The notes below the pieces were generated by a model. It worked only from the letters and a program-made list of their open reading frames with translations. It did no database searches and was not told where the DNA came from. From the NCBI RefSeq assembly GCF_934560975.1, contig NZ_CAKTFO010000011.1, forward strand, positions 1 through 64,000: a stretch of DNA of 64,000 bases. Reading direction: 5' to 3'. Positions 53,543 through 63,729 of the stretch are shown in pieces (position 1 is the stretch's first letter; each line of letters starts with the position of its first letter). A program made the position numbers and the translations under genes. The DNA comes from an uncultured Sphingomonas sp. GTDB taxonomy: Bacteria; Pseudomonadota; Alphaproteobacteria; Sphingomonadales; Sphingomonadaceae.

Positions 53543-54301
53543 ATGTCCGTCGATGCAGCCGCCACCACCCTCGCCGATCGCGCCCTCCTCCGCCTGTCGG
53601 GCGAGGATGTGCGCGGGTTCCTGCAGGGCCTCGTCACGCAGGACGTGAGCGGCGCCTTGCCGGTGTGGACCGGGCTGCTCACCGCCCAGGGCAAAGCGCT
53701 GTTCGATTTCCTGGTCTGGGCGGATGGCGACGACCTGCTGATCGATTGCGAGGCGGATCAGGCGGACGCCCTTGCGCGCCGCTTGACCCTCTATCGGCTC
53801 CGCCGCAGGATCGCGATCGGGCGCGACGCGGATCTGGCGGTGCATTGGGCGGCAGAGGGTGATGCCGGCGTGGCCGACCCGCGCCTGTCCGGGCTCGGCC
53901 GCCGCTGGATCGCGCCACCGACTGTGCCAGTGGACGGGTGGCACGCGCACCGCCTGTCGCTTGGCGTTGCGGAGGGCCTTGCCGAACTCGGCTCCGACAA
54001 GATCCTCTGGCTGGAAGCGAACGCGGCCGAGCTGAACGGCGTCAGCTTCACCAAAGGCTGCTATGTCGGGCAGGAAAATACGGCGCGCATGAACTGGCGG
54101 CAGAAAGTCAGCCGCCGGCTGGTGGTGCTGCGCGTGGCGGGCGACCCAGGCGAGGCCGCCATGGCGTGGCACCCGGCGCTCGGGCTGGCGGTTGCCCGGC
54201 TGCGGGTGGAGGAGATGGCCCGCTGCACCATGTTGGGCCCCGTTTCCGCCCGGCCGATCGTGCCCGGTTGGCTCGACGCGATATCAGCCGAGCAGCGTTA
54301 A
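53543..54301 (+). CDS. ygfZ: folate-binding YgfZ/GcvT domain protein
   Basis: 252 residues. The YgfZ signature KGCYVGQENTARM with its conserved Cys is near residue 170. The N-terminal half resembles the GcvT tetrahydrofolate-binding fold (ALLRLSGEDVRGFLQGLVTQ). YgfZ supports assembly and repair of certain Fe-S enzymes, including MiaB. Divergent from the dihydroorotase-like gene; monocistronic. Confidence 0.92.
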   Translation: MSVDAAATTLADRALLRLSGEDVRGFLQGLVTQDVSGALPVWTGLLTAQGKALFDFLVWADGDDLLIDCEADQADALARRLTLYRLRRRIAIGRDADLAVHWAAEGDAGVADPRLSGLGRRWIAPPTVPVDGWHAHRLSLGVAEGLAELGSDKILWLEANAAELNGVSFTKGCYVGQENTARMNWRQKVSRRLVVLRVAGDPGEAAMAWHPALGLAVARLRVEEMARCTMLGPVSARPIVPGWLDAISAEQR

Positions 54302-54493
54302 CGCTCTATTTGCTACGTTAACCTTCAATAAAGTTGCGACCTGGGGCGGCGCGGCATAGCCAGCGGTCAAGGCAGAGTCGTCGGATCCGCGCCATGCGCG
54401 CGTACCGGCGGGCAACAGACCAAAAACATCCTCCATCAATCCACAATTATCGGGCTCGCGATGCGCACCATGCGTCGCGGCAGAGGAGTTGTT

Positions 54494-55333
54494 ATGCCTT
54501 GTCCTGCTTCGCTGCGCACCCTTGGTGCCACCATCGCCGTCGCCGCCGGTCTGACCTTTGCATCGGCCGCTGCCGCCACCACGACGTTTACCAATTACAC
54601 CTACAATTTCACCAATGCCGGCAACAAGACCGGTACCCAGGTCTTCACCGGCAACAGCAAGACCGGTAGCAAGCTGAACGTGAAGGTTTCGGCGTGGCAT
54701 GCCACGCCGGATACCGCGTGGAACTGGAACAGCTGGAGCTACAAGCCGAACGGCAAGGACAGCGTCACCACGGCCAAGCTGGCGACGATGCAGGGCTACG
54801 GCCTGGGCGTGCTATATGGCAACGACAGCAGCGCCAACGGCACGCACCAGATCGACAATGTCGGCGGCGGCACGGATTTCATCATGCTGCAGTTCGACAA
54901 GGCCGTGACGCTCAGCAGCCTCAGCCGCAACGTCTATGCGATGCGCGGGGTGACCTGCTGCGACAGCGACGCCAGCATCTATGCCGACGTCAACCATCTG
55001 CTGGGCGACGTCACGTCCAAGAGCGACATCAACCTCGGCAAGTACAAGCTGACGGAATCGGCGTTCACCGACGTGGCCGGCGGGTCGCGCGGCAGCATGA
55101 CCTCGATCCTCGGCACCCAGTCGGCGTCGGTGTGGCTGATTTCGGCCGCGCTGCATCAGAGCAATGACGGCTTCAAGCTGGGCGGCCTGACCGTCGCCAT
55201 GGCCGACGCCCCGCCGCCGGCCGCCGTGCCGGAGCCCGCAAGCTGGGCGATGATGATCGTCGGCTTCGGCGCGGTTGGCGGCTCGATGCGCGGCCGTCGC
55301 CGCACCCTCGGCACCGCCACCGCCGCAGCCTGA
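54494..55333 (+). CDS. secreted PEP-CTERM protein, unknown
   Basis: 279 residues from ATG 54494 with AGAGGAG upstream. A signal peptide ends around SAAAATT. The mature part is rich in Asn, Thr, Ser and Gly with YTYNFTNAGNKTGT and an adjacent Cys pair (VTCCDSD), probably beta-rich. It ends in the sorting tail AVPEPASWAMMIVGFG followed by basic residues. An exosortase/rhombosortase-type system should process it, but none is in the window. Shares a terminator with the convergent protease gene. Confidence 0.85.
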   Translation: MPCPASLRTLGATIAVAAGLTFASAAAATTTFTNYTYNFTNAGNKTGTQVFTGNSKTGSKLNVKVSAWHATPDTAWNWNSWSYKPNGKDSVTTAKLATMQGYGLGVLYGNDSSANGTHQIDNVGGGTDFIMLQFDKAVTLSSLSRNVYAMRGVTCCDSDASIYADVNHLLGDVTSKSDINLGKYKLTESAFTDVAGGSRGSMTSILGTQSASVWLISAALHQSNDGFKLGGLTVAMADAPPPAAVPEPASWAMMIVGFGAVGGSMRGRRRTLGTATAAA

Positions 55334-55402
55334 TACGTTTGGGACGCGAACAGGGCAGCCGGCCTCATGCGGGGTCGGCGGTCATGATCTGCCCGGACAG
55401 AC

Positions 55403-55437
55403 AAAAGGGCCCGCTCCTGATGGAGCGGGCCCTTCTT
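55403..55437. terminator. bidirectional intrinsic terminator
   Basis: Perfect 13-bp stem AAGGGCCCGCTCC (55405-55417) / GGAGCGGGCCCTT (55422-55434) with a 4-base loop, A-run before and CTTGTT after. Lies between the convergent PEP-CTERM genes. Confidence 0.88.
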
Positions 55438-55457
55438 GTTGGACGTGGAGAGGCGGC

Positions 55458-56669
55458 TCAGGCGGTCGCCGCTTCGCCCTTGCGACGCCGGCCGCGCATC
55501 GCGCCGCCGAGCAGGCCGAAGCCCAGCACCAGCTGGGTCCAGGTGCCCGTTTCCGGAACCATGGCGGACTGGATGAAGTCCTTGTGGATGAAGGTCGGCA
55601 CGAAGCCGTTGAACTCGCCCCAGCTGCTGTTCAGTTCGTCATCGGTATCGCCATAGAATTCCCCGAAGCTGAGCCCGTAGGAGTTTACCGACGCGACCAG
55701 GCCATCGACGAAGCCGGGCCCGCCGGAATCGCCGCCGGCGATGCTGACTTCGGTCTTGCCGACGCCCTGATCGCAGAATTTGGGGTCGAAGCGCGTACCC
55801 GCCGCCGCCAGCGCGACGAGGCAGCCGGTGTCGTTCCGCAGGAACCCATTATCGAAATCCGAAACATAGGAATAGTCGATGTCCGCCGTGCCGCAGAACA
55901 CGTTCTGACCCGGCGAGCAATTGGGATCGTTGGGGTCATACTCCGTGAAGAAGTTGTTCAGATCCTTGTCGCCCAGGCGGTAATCGTAGCGATTGTCGCC
56001 CTGGCGGAGACGCCCGGTGCCGAGATTGTCGCCCACTGCGCCGCCGACGTCCGACCGTCCCCCATAGCCGGCGACATTGTAGTCGAGCCCGGTCAGGTCC
56101 TTGCCGGTATAGATGCCGTAGCTGGTGGCGAAGGTCGGCGCCATCTGGCTGAGGCGCAGCACGGCGATGTCGTTCTGGTCGATCACCTCGCCCGTATATT
56201 TCGGGTTCACGATCACCTTGGAAATGCCGACCTGGGTGATGCCCTGTACGGGCTGCCCGCCCAGATAATCGGCATAATAGACCGGATCGGACGCGTTGCC
56301 GTCATAGAAGAAGGCCGAAACCTTCTGCGGCCCCTTGGTGCCGTAGCCGCCGCTGACGCAATGGCCGGCAGTCAGGATCGAGCGGCGGTCGTTCATCAGG
56401 CTGCCCGAGCAGACGAACGCGCTGCCGTCGTCATATTCCATCACCAGCCCGACGACGCCGCGGTAGAACGGCGTCTGCGCCAGATAGGCCGGATCGCCGC
56501 CCCCGACGATGGTCGCGGTGGAGGTCTGCCCGACGATCCGGCTGGACGCGGTCCAGGATATGCCGTGCGCCGTCCCTGAAATGGTCTTCGCCGCCTCTGC
56601 GGACACCGAAAAACCCGCCACCGTGATGGCGGCAGCCGTCATCAAGACGGCTTTGCACTTGGACACCAT
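55458..56669 (-). CDS. secreted trypsin-like serine protease with PEP-CTERM-like tail
   Basis: 403 residues from ATG 56669 (AAGGGGGA upstream). Signal peptide ends VSAEAA. The chymotrypsin-fold triad is His103 (ILTAGHC), Asp167 (DQNDIAVL) and Ser315 (AGGDSGGPG). An insertion of about 100 residues rich in Asp, Asn and Cys lies between Asp and Ser. The C-terminus VPETGTWTQLVLGFGLLGG then RGRRR is a PEP-CTERM tail in which PEP is PET. An exported, surface-retained or released protease is likely. Confidence 0.88.
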   Translation of the reverse strand: MVSKCKAVLMTAAAITVAGFSVSAEAAKTISGTAHGISWTASSRIVGQTSTATIVGGGDPAYLAQTPFYRGVVGLVMEYDDGSAFVCSGSLMNDRRSILTAGHCVSGGYGTKGPQKVSAFFYDGNASDPVYYADYLGGQPVQGITQVGISKVIVNPKYTGEVIDQNDIAVLRLSQMAPTFATSYGIYTGKDLTGLDYNVAGYGGRSDVGGAVGDNLGTGRLRQGDNRYDYRLGDKDLNNFFTEYDPNDPNCSPGQNVFCGTADIDYSYVSDFDNGFLRNDTGCLVALAAAGTRFDPKFCDQGVGKTEVSIAGGDSGGPGFVDGLVASVNSYGLSFGEFYGDTDDELNSSWGEFNGFVPTFIHKDFIQSAMVPETGTWTQLVLGFGLLGGAMRGRRRKGEAATA

Positions 56670-56803
56670 GATCGTCCCCCTTCCCCTCGGCGCACACAAG
56701 GCCTCGATCGCCTTGGTTAACGCAACATTAAGGATGGTGGATAGCCGCGCACGGGCCGTCAATCGGCATTATCACCGTTCCGGCATTGGGCGGAGATTGT
56801 CGC

Positions 56804-56841
56804 AAAAATGACGCACTGCCCACCAGGGGGTGAGCAGTGCG
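56804..56841 (-). terminator. intrinsic terminator of acnA
   Basis: Minus-strand CGCACTGC / GCAGTGCG stem (56812-56819 with 56834-56841) and a 14-base loop, followed by ATTTTTG (T-run at 56804-56808). It lies 78 bases after the acnA stop. Confidence 0.75.
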
Positions 56842-56918
56842 CGAGGGGACATTATGCTGCGGTGCAGACTGCGCGTGGTGCCATCCGGGCGGCATCCAGC
56901 CGCCCGGTCGCACCCGGA

Positions 56919-59603
<2,685 letters not shown>

Positions 59604-59738
59604 GTCTGGGCGACTCCGTATCTGCTGCAATGCAAGGGTTGCCGCGCGCCCTAGCAAGCGCCGCCGTTCGGGGGAAGGGCGTGGCTGCGCCTCTCCTCCT
59701 TGCCCGTCACGGCAGCAGTGCTGCGGTGCCCCCTTACC

Positions 59739-59833
59739 CCGTCGCCCCTGCGAAGGCAGGGGCCTATCGCTCGCCCGGCAGGTACGTCCGTCGACAGGAG
59801 AGACATGGGCCCCTGCCTTCGCAGGGGCGACGG
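59739..59833. repeat. REP-type doublet: 26-bp perfect inverted repeat
   Basis: The 26-base arm at 59739-59764, starting CCGTCGCCCCTGCGAAGG, is the exact reverse complement of 59808-59833. Each arm is itself a small hairpin (CCCCTGC-GAAG-GCAGGGG). This double-palindrome layout, 43 bases apart in an intergenic gap, is that of bacterial REP/BIME elements. It fills most of the acnA-DUF4142 gap. Confidence 0.85.
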
Positions 59834-59872
59834 TGGAGCGGGCGGGACCACACGGCCCCGCCCGCCAGGACA

Positions 59873-60352
59873 TCACATCGTCTTCAGCATCGCGATATGC
59901 TGTTCCACCACCGGCGTGATCCTGGCGGCGGCGGCCTTGAGCGGGGCGGCGGTGCCGTCGGCGGCATAGGCCTTGTGCACCGCCAGCGCCTGGTTATGCA
60001 ACGCCTTCTGCTGGGCGATATAGGCCTTGTCGCGTGCCGGGCCGCTTTCCGCGCGCAGTTCCGCCACCAGCTCGGTCTGGAGCGGGTTGAGCTTGGGCGC
60101 GCCCGCCTTGACCTGCGCCTTGGCGGCGGCGGCCTTCACGTCGGCCGTGCTCTTGCTGTGGTGCGCGATCATCATCTGCGCGAAGCCGCGCACCTTGGGA
60201 TCGGTGGTCGATTGCAGCACGATCTGGCTCGACTGGCGCTCGTAGAGGTCGCTCGCGCCGGCGGTCGCCACGAACTCGGCCGGGCTCATCACCTGCGCCA
60301 TGGCCGGTGCGGCCGCGACCAGCGCGGTCGCGATCAGGGGAAGCATCTTCAT
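59873..60352 (-). CDS. DUF4142 periplasmic protein
   Basis: 159 residues from ATG 60352 with AGGAGA upstream. Signal peptide ends PAMAQ. The mature helical protein matches DUF4142: SPAEFVATAGASDLYERQSS, RGFAQMMIAHHSKSTADVKA, LNPLQTELVAEL and a C-terminal EQHIAMLKTM. Ferritin-like four-helix fold is usual; function unknown. Runs 56 bases downstream of the esterase gene, same strand. Confidence 0.87.
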   Translation of the reverse strand: MKMLPLIATALVAAAPAMAQVMSPAEFVATAGASDLYERQSSQIVLQSTTDPKVRGFAQMMIAHHSKSTADVKAAAAKAQVKAGAPKLNPLQTELVAELRAESGPARDKAYIAQQKALHNQALAVHKAYAADGTAAPLKAAAARITPVVEQHIAMLKTM

Positions 60353-60408
60353 CGGAAATCTCCTGCAATCAAGGATGCGGGCGGCGCAGCGGCCGCCCGC
60401 TGGTAGCA

Positions 60409-61497
60409 TCACTTGGCGAAGGCGGCCTGGAGGCGGGTGATCGCGTAATTCTCCGCGTCGTAGGCGCCGCGCACCACCTTGCCCATGCCGAAGAATTCGT
60501 GCGTCACGCCCGGAAAGGTCCGCTGCTCGACCGTGTCGCCGGCCGCCTTCATCGCGGTCGCCAGCGTCTCGCCGTCCGAACGGAGCGGGTCGATCTGCGC
60601 ATTGACGATGGTGGTCGGCGGCAGGCCGCGCAGGTTCGCCTTCACCAGGTTGATCTTGGGATCCATCTGGTCGGCCTCGGTGGTCGAGTAATAATAACCG
60701 AACCACTTCAGCATCGCCGTGTTGAGCGGCTTGGCATTCGCCGAATCCGCCTTGGACGGCAAGGTCATGTCGCTGTTGGCGATCGGATAGACCGACAGGA
60801 TATGCCTGGGCGCGGTCAGGCCGTTGTCGCGGGCGTGGATGGCGGTGGCGATCGCCAGGTTGCCGCCCGCGCTTTCGCCGGCCAGCGCGACCTTGGCGGG
60901 ATCGCCGCCCCACGACGCGGCATTCTGCAGCACCCAGCGATAGGCCATCGCCGCATCGTCATGCTGCGCCGGGAACTTGAATTCGGGCGCATGGCGATAT
61001 TCGACCGAGACGACGATCGCGTTCAGCTGCTTGGACAGCAGGCGCGGGGTCGCGTCATAGGCGTTGATGTCGGCGATCACCCAGCCGCCGCCATGATAAT
61101 AGACCACCACCGGCATCCCGCCGCCACCGGCCGCAGCCGCCGGCATGTAGATGCGGGCATATTGCATCGGATCGGAGCCATAAGGCAGCTCCTTGGTCAC
61201 CACCGCCGGATCGGGCGCGGTCGACTGGCCCTGCTTGCGCATCACCGCATGCGCCGCATCGGCGGCGGTCGGCTGGAGCCGCGCCTTGACCGGCGTCAGC
61301 GTCTCGACCGGCTTGGCGCCGAGCGCCTTGTGCGCGTCCAGCACCGCCTGCATGTCGGGTGCGGCAGCGGGCGGCATGATGGCGATGGTCATCGGCTGCG
61401 GCGGCGGCGCCGCGTTGAGCGAGGCCGGAGACTGCGCCAGCGCCGGGGCGGCCACACCGGCCAGCAGCGCGAGGCCGATCGCAAGACGTGCATTCAT
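60409..61497 (-). CDS. exported alpha/beta hydrolase, hormone-sensitive-lipase family esterase
   Basis: 362 residues from ATG 61497 (AGGGA ten bases upstream; ATG 61506 is possible but too near it). Signal peptide ends PALAQ. The family IV esterase motifs are present: oxyanion YYHGGGWVIAD, nucleophile GESAGGNLA, Asp in NAQIDPLRSDGE, and His in GVTHEFFGMG. It hydrolyses short-chain esters; natural substrate unknown. Probably cotranscribed with the DUF4142 gene. Confidence 0.9.
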   Translation of the reverse strand: MNARLAIGLALLAGVAAPALAQSPASLNAAPPPQPMTIAIMPPAAAPDMQAVLDAHKALGAKPVETLTPVKARLQPTAADAAHAVMRKQGQSTAPDPAVVTKELPYGSDPMQYARIYMPAAAAGGGGMPVVVYYHGGGWVIADINAYDATPRLLSKQLNAIVVSVEYRHAPEFKFPAQHDDAAMAYRWVLQNAASWGGDPAKVALAGESAGGNLAIATAIHARDNGLTAPRHILSVYPIANSDMTLPSKADSANAKPLNTAMLKWFGYYYSTTEADQMDPKINLVKANLRGLPPTTIVNAQIDPLRSDGETLATAMKAAGDTVEQRTFPGVTHEFFGMGKVVRGAYDAENYAITRLQAAFAK

Positions 61498-61703
61498 AAA
61501 GGTCATTTCCCTGTTCAACCCACCCGACCCGGTGAACAGGTCGCCCCGTTTCCTGTTCCGCCTGAATATTTTAGAGGGGTACCGGCGGCGCAGGGAACTG
61601 CCGGACGCTTCGCCCGCAGGCCGATCGTCAGCGCACCCTCTCGACCGTGAGCGCACCCCAGATAGCAGCCGAGTGTCGGCGGCGACGCCGACCCGGCGGC
61701 AGG

Positions 61704-61976
61704 TCAGCGATAGACCTCGCGGCGGTGAGCGACTTCGATGATGAACACGGTGACGACCTGATCCTCGATCCGGGCGATGGCGCGGTAATCGCCGACACGA
61801 TATCGCCAGAACCCGGACAGTTCGCCCATCAGCGCCTTGCCGGTGGCGCGCGGATCGCTGGTGCGGGCGAGATCGTCCTGAAGCGTGCGGACGAGGCGGG
61901 TGGCGGCGGTGCGATCCAGCTTCTTCAGCTGTTTCTGCGCCCGCCCCTCATACTCAATCTTCCAGACCGAGTTCAC
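61704..61976 (-). CDS. RelE/ParE-superfamily toxin
   Basis: 90 residues from a GTG inside the antitoxin 3' end. RelE/ParE fold: KIEYEGRAQKQLKKLD, the helix RLVRTLQDDL, and C-terminal FWRYRVGDYRAIARI then EVAHRREVY. RelE members cleave mRNA at the ribosome and ParE members poison gyrase; sequence here fits RelE-like proteins better. Partner antitoxin overlaps by 23 bases. Confidence 0.88.
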   Translation of the reverse strand: MNSVWKIEYEGRAQKQLKKLDRTAATRLVRTLQDDLARTSDPRATGKALMGELSGFWRYRVGDYRAIARIEDQVVTVFIIEVAHRREVYR

Positions 61977-62172
61977 GCAGCATCTCTTCACTCGACTTTG
62001 TGGCGGCGGGATCGTGCTCCTTCCACGCCTCTACGGCGGTGGCGTAATCCTCAAGCTCTTCAAGGTAGGCGAGCAGCGCCTTGCGCGCGATCTCATCCGG
62101 CGCCTGCCCGATGCGGGCAGCGACCTCGGCAAGCTGCCGTTCGAGTTTGGGGTCGAGTGCAACGTGGAGCAT
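61954..62172 (-). CDS. ribbon-helix-helix antitoxin
   Basis: 72 residues. The N-terminal strand and helices (MLHVALDPKLERQLAEVAAR, then APDEIARKALLAYLEEL) form a ribbon-helix-helix DNA-binding domain. The acidic C-terminal tail (KSSEEMLRELGLED) should mask the toxin. ATG 62172 lies seven bases after the stop of a truncated gene. Pairs with the overlapping RelE/ParE-like toxin. Confidence 0.85.
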   Translation of the reverse strand: MLHVALDPKLERQLAEVAARIGQAPDEIARKALLAYLEELEDYATAVEAWKEHDPAATKSSEEMLRELGLED

Positions 62173-62179
62173 GATACGG

Positions 62180-62344
62180 TCATCGCACAAACATGCGATT
62201 ATCGGAACCCTGCGCCGGATCGGTGATGCGGATGCCATCGACCGTCAGGAAGTTGGGCGCCTTCCAGCCGTAGAACGAAACCTTCAGCTCGGACCAGTTA
62301 ACGCGGAGTTGATCGAGCGCGATGGGACAGGTGGTACGCTGCAC
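62180..62344 (-). pseudogene. C-terminal fragment of a truncated host gene
   Basis: An open frame with strong GC-rich codon use, readable from about 62344 to a TGA at 62180: it includes VNWSELKVSFYGWKAPNFL and ends SDNRMFVR. No initiation site fits (GTG 62344 has no ribosome binding site), and just beyond it composition turns AT-rich and the frame soon meets a stop at the ATPase gene end. I read it as the last 54 residues of a gene whose front was lost when the ATPase segment arrived. Family not recognised. Confidence 0.55.
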
Positions 62345-62364
62345 ATGGCTAAGCCAAAAATGCC

Positions 62365-63609
62365 CTACTCAACAATTTTCACGACTCTGTGTTCAGCGTC
62401 AAGCTGCAATCCGGCCCTGATCGCCATTTTCAACTTGGGAGATACAAATCTATAAGCATTGTTTTTCGGTGTCCGCCTTATGAGCGGATTCTCAGCCTTA
62501 GAAAACGATGCCAACATCTGCGGGAGATTAAGGTTTATCCCCTCGTCGACATCAAACTCTTCTCTGACTATTCGCTCAATGTCCGAATGCTTGAAGTCTT
62601 CTTTGTCCACCTTTCCAAGGCTATAAATGACTTGATTTTTTCTGCCGACCTTAGTTTCGATAGAGTTCATCAAGTTTTCGATAACCGCGAGGTCAGAAGT
62701 AAATGACTCTTCAAGCCACTTCCTCTCCGCGCGACTTACAACATCTAAGGATATAATGTTGTTGTCACGCTGAGCCTCTAAAGCAATCTTCAAACAAAGT
62801 TCGTGAATCTGTTGCGCGATACGATCTGTCTTCCAACATATCTCCTTGTACAAAAAAACTTTGTCTAATGTAAATTCACAACGAAGTTCTTTTTCAAAAC
62901 CGCGCGACATAAGCGATATAGCCTCGTCAAGGGTCAGTCGCGCCACCTCAGGTATCTCTATGAGTCGATTTGCTATGGTTGATGCGTTGCCCACCTTTGC
63001 AACCAGCTGCTTTAAATCACGCGGAACTCCAACAAGCAGCAGTTTCACACCGTGCTTAGCAATCGACTCTTCATCTGCAGAAATAATAATGCTGGCCACG
63101 GCCCGTAAGTAGTCAGTATCATCAACAATTTGCTCGAAATTATCGAGGACAAGCACAGACCTCTTACCGTGCGCTTTATTGTTAAGATAGGTGACCAGTC
63201 CGCTGAAGGCGCTCTGGGTAGCCAATGCTACTTGGGTTTGCTGTTTTCCGCCCCCACCAATGCCACCGGGCCTTACACCGAAGTCAAACTCTTCGGTGCG
63301 CTGAGTTGGCGTCTCAATGCCAAGTTCAGCAAGTTTGGCCTCAAAGGCACTCAGCAAAGATCCATGAAGCACCGCATTTGCCAAGTTAACAATCTCAAAC
63401 CTGACACTTTTATGCGTAAGGACACGCTTGTACAACCATGTTTTTCCATTGCCGCTTTCACCATGGACAATGATATACTTGTCGCCTTTCAGCGCATCCT
63501 CAAGGCGCTCCTCAAGCTCTGGTCGATCAACGTACATGCGCTCGTTAATTTCTCGAGAGCGGGGAGTGAACACATCGTTGGGTTGAGCTTTGCTAAACAG
63601 GTTTACCAC
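62365..63609 (-). CDS. stand-alone AAA/STAND-type P-loop ATPase, accessory
   Basis: 414 residues from a GTG with GAAGG eight bases upstream. N-terminal MYVDRPELEERLEDAL, then Walker A HGESGNGKT (residues 49-57), Walker B SVLVLDNFEQIV (Asp156), a glycine-rich insert (about 115-122), sensor-like KLLLVGVPRDL, and a C-terminal helical/winged-helix-like part ending FVSPKLKMAIRAGLQ. This is the plan of ORC/STAND ATPases used in signalling and phage defence. Codon use is far more AT-rich than any neighbour, indicating horizontal transfer. No partner effector gene is visible. Function unknown. Confidence 0.8.
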   Translation of the reverse strand: MVNLFSKAQPNDVFTPRSREINERMYVDRPELEERLEDALKGDKYIIVHGESGNGKTWLYKRVLTHKSVRFEIVNLANAVLHGSLLSAFEAKLAELGIETPTQRTEEFDFGVRPGGIGGGGKQQTQVALATQSAFSGLVTYLNNKAHGKRSVLVLDNFEQIVDDTDYLRAVASIIISADEESIAKHGVKLLLVGVPRDLKQLVAKVGNASTIANRLIEIPEVARLTLDEAISLMSRGFEKELRCEFTLDKVFLYKEICWKTDRIAQQIHELCLKIALEAQRDNNIISLDVVSRAERKWLEESFTSDLAVIENLMNSIETKVGRKNQVIYSLGKVDKEDFKHSDIERIVREEFDVDEGINLNLPQMLASFSKAENPLIRRTPKNNAYRFVSPKLKMAIRAGLQLDAEHRVVKIVE

Positions 63610-63640
63610 TGGCTTGGCCTTCTGACGGCAGATTTGCGTT

Positions 63641-63660
63641 GCCTATTGCCTATTGCCTAC
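63641..63660. repeat. heptanucleotide tandem repeat
   Basis: GCCTATT, GCCTATT, GCCTAC in direct succession, 32 bases upstream of the ATPase start within an AT-rich, gene-free stretch (63610-63729). Could be slippage-prone or part of the promoter. Confidence 0.6.
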
Positions 63661-63729
63661 ATAACAAATCGTATGATCGACAAGTCAAGTCATACAAAGC
63701 ATCCTCGGTCTTGCTCAATGAGCACCCAC

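Noticed and set aside
61628..61659. Direct repeat AGCGCACCC upstream of the HSL esterase
   Set aside because: Two short copies only, no symmetry or relation to a promoter that I can define.
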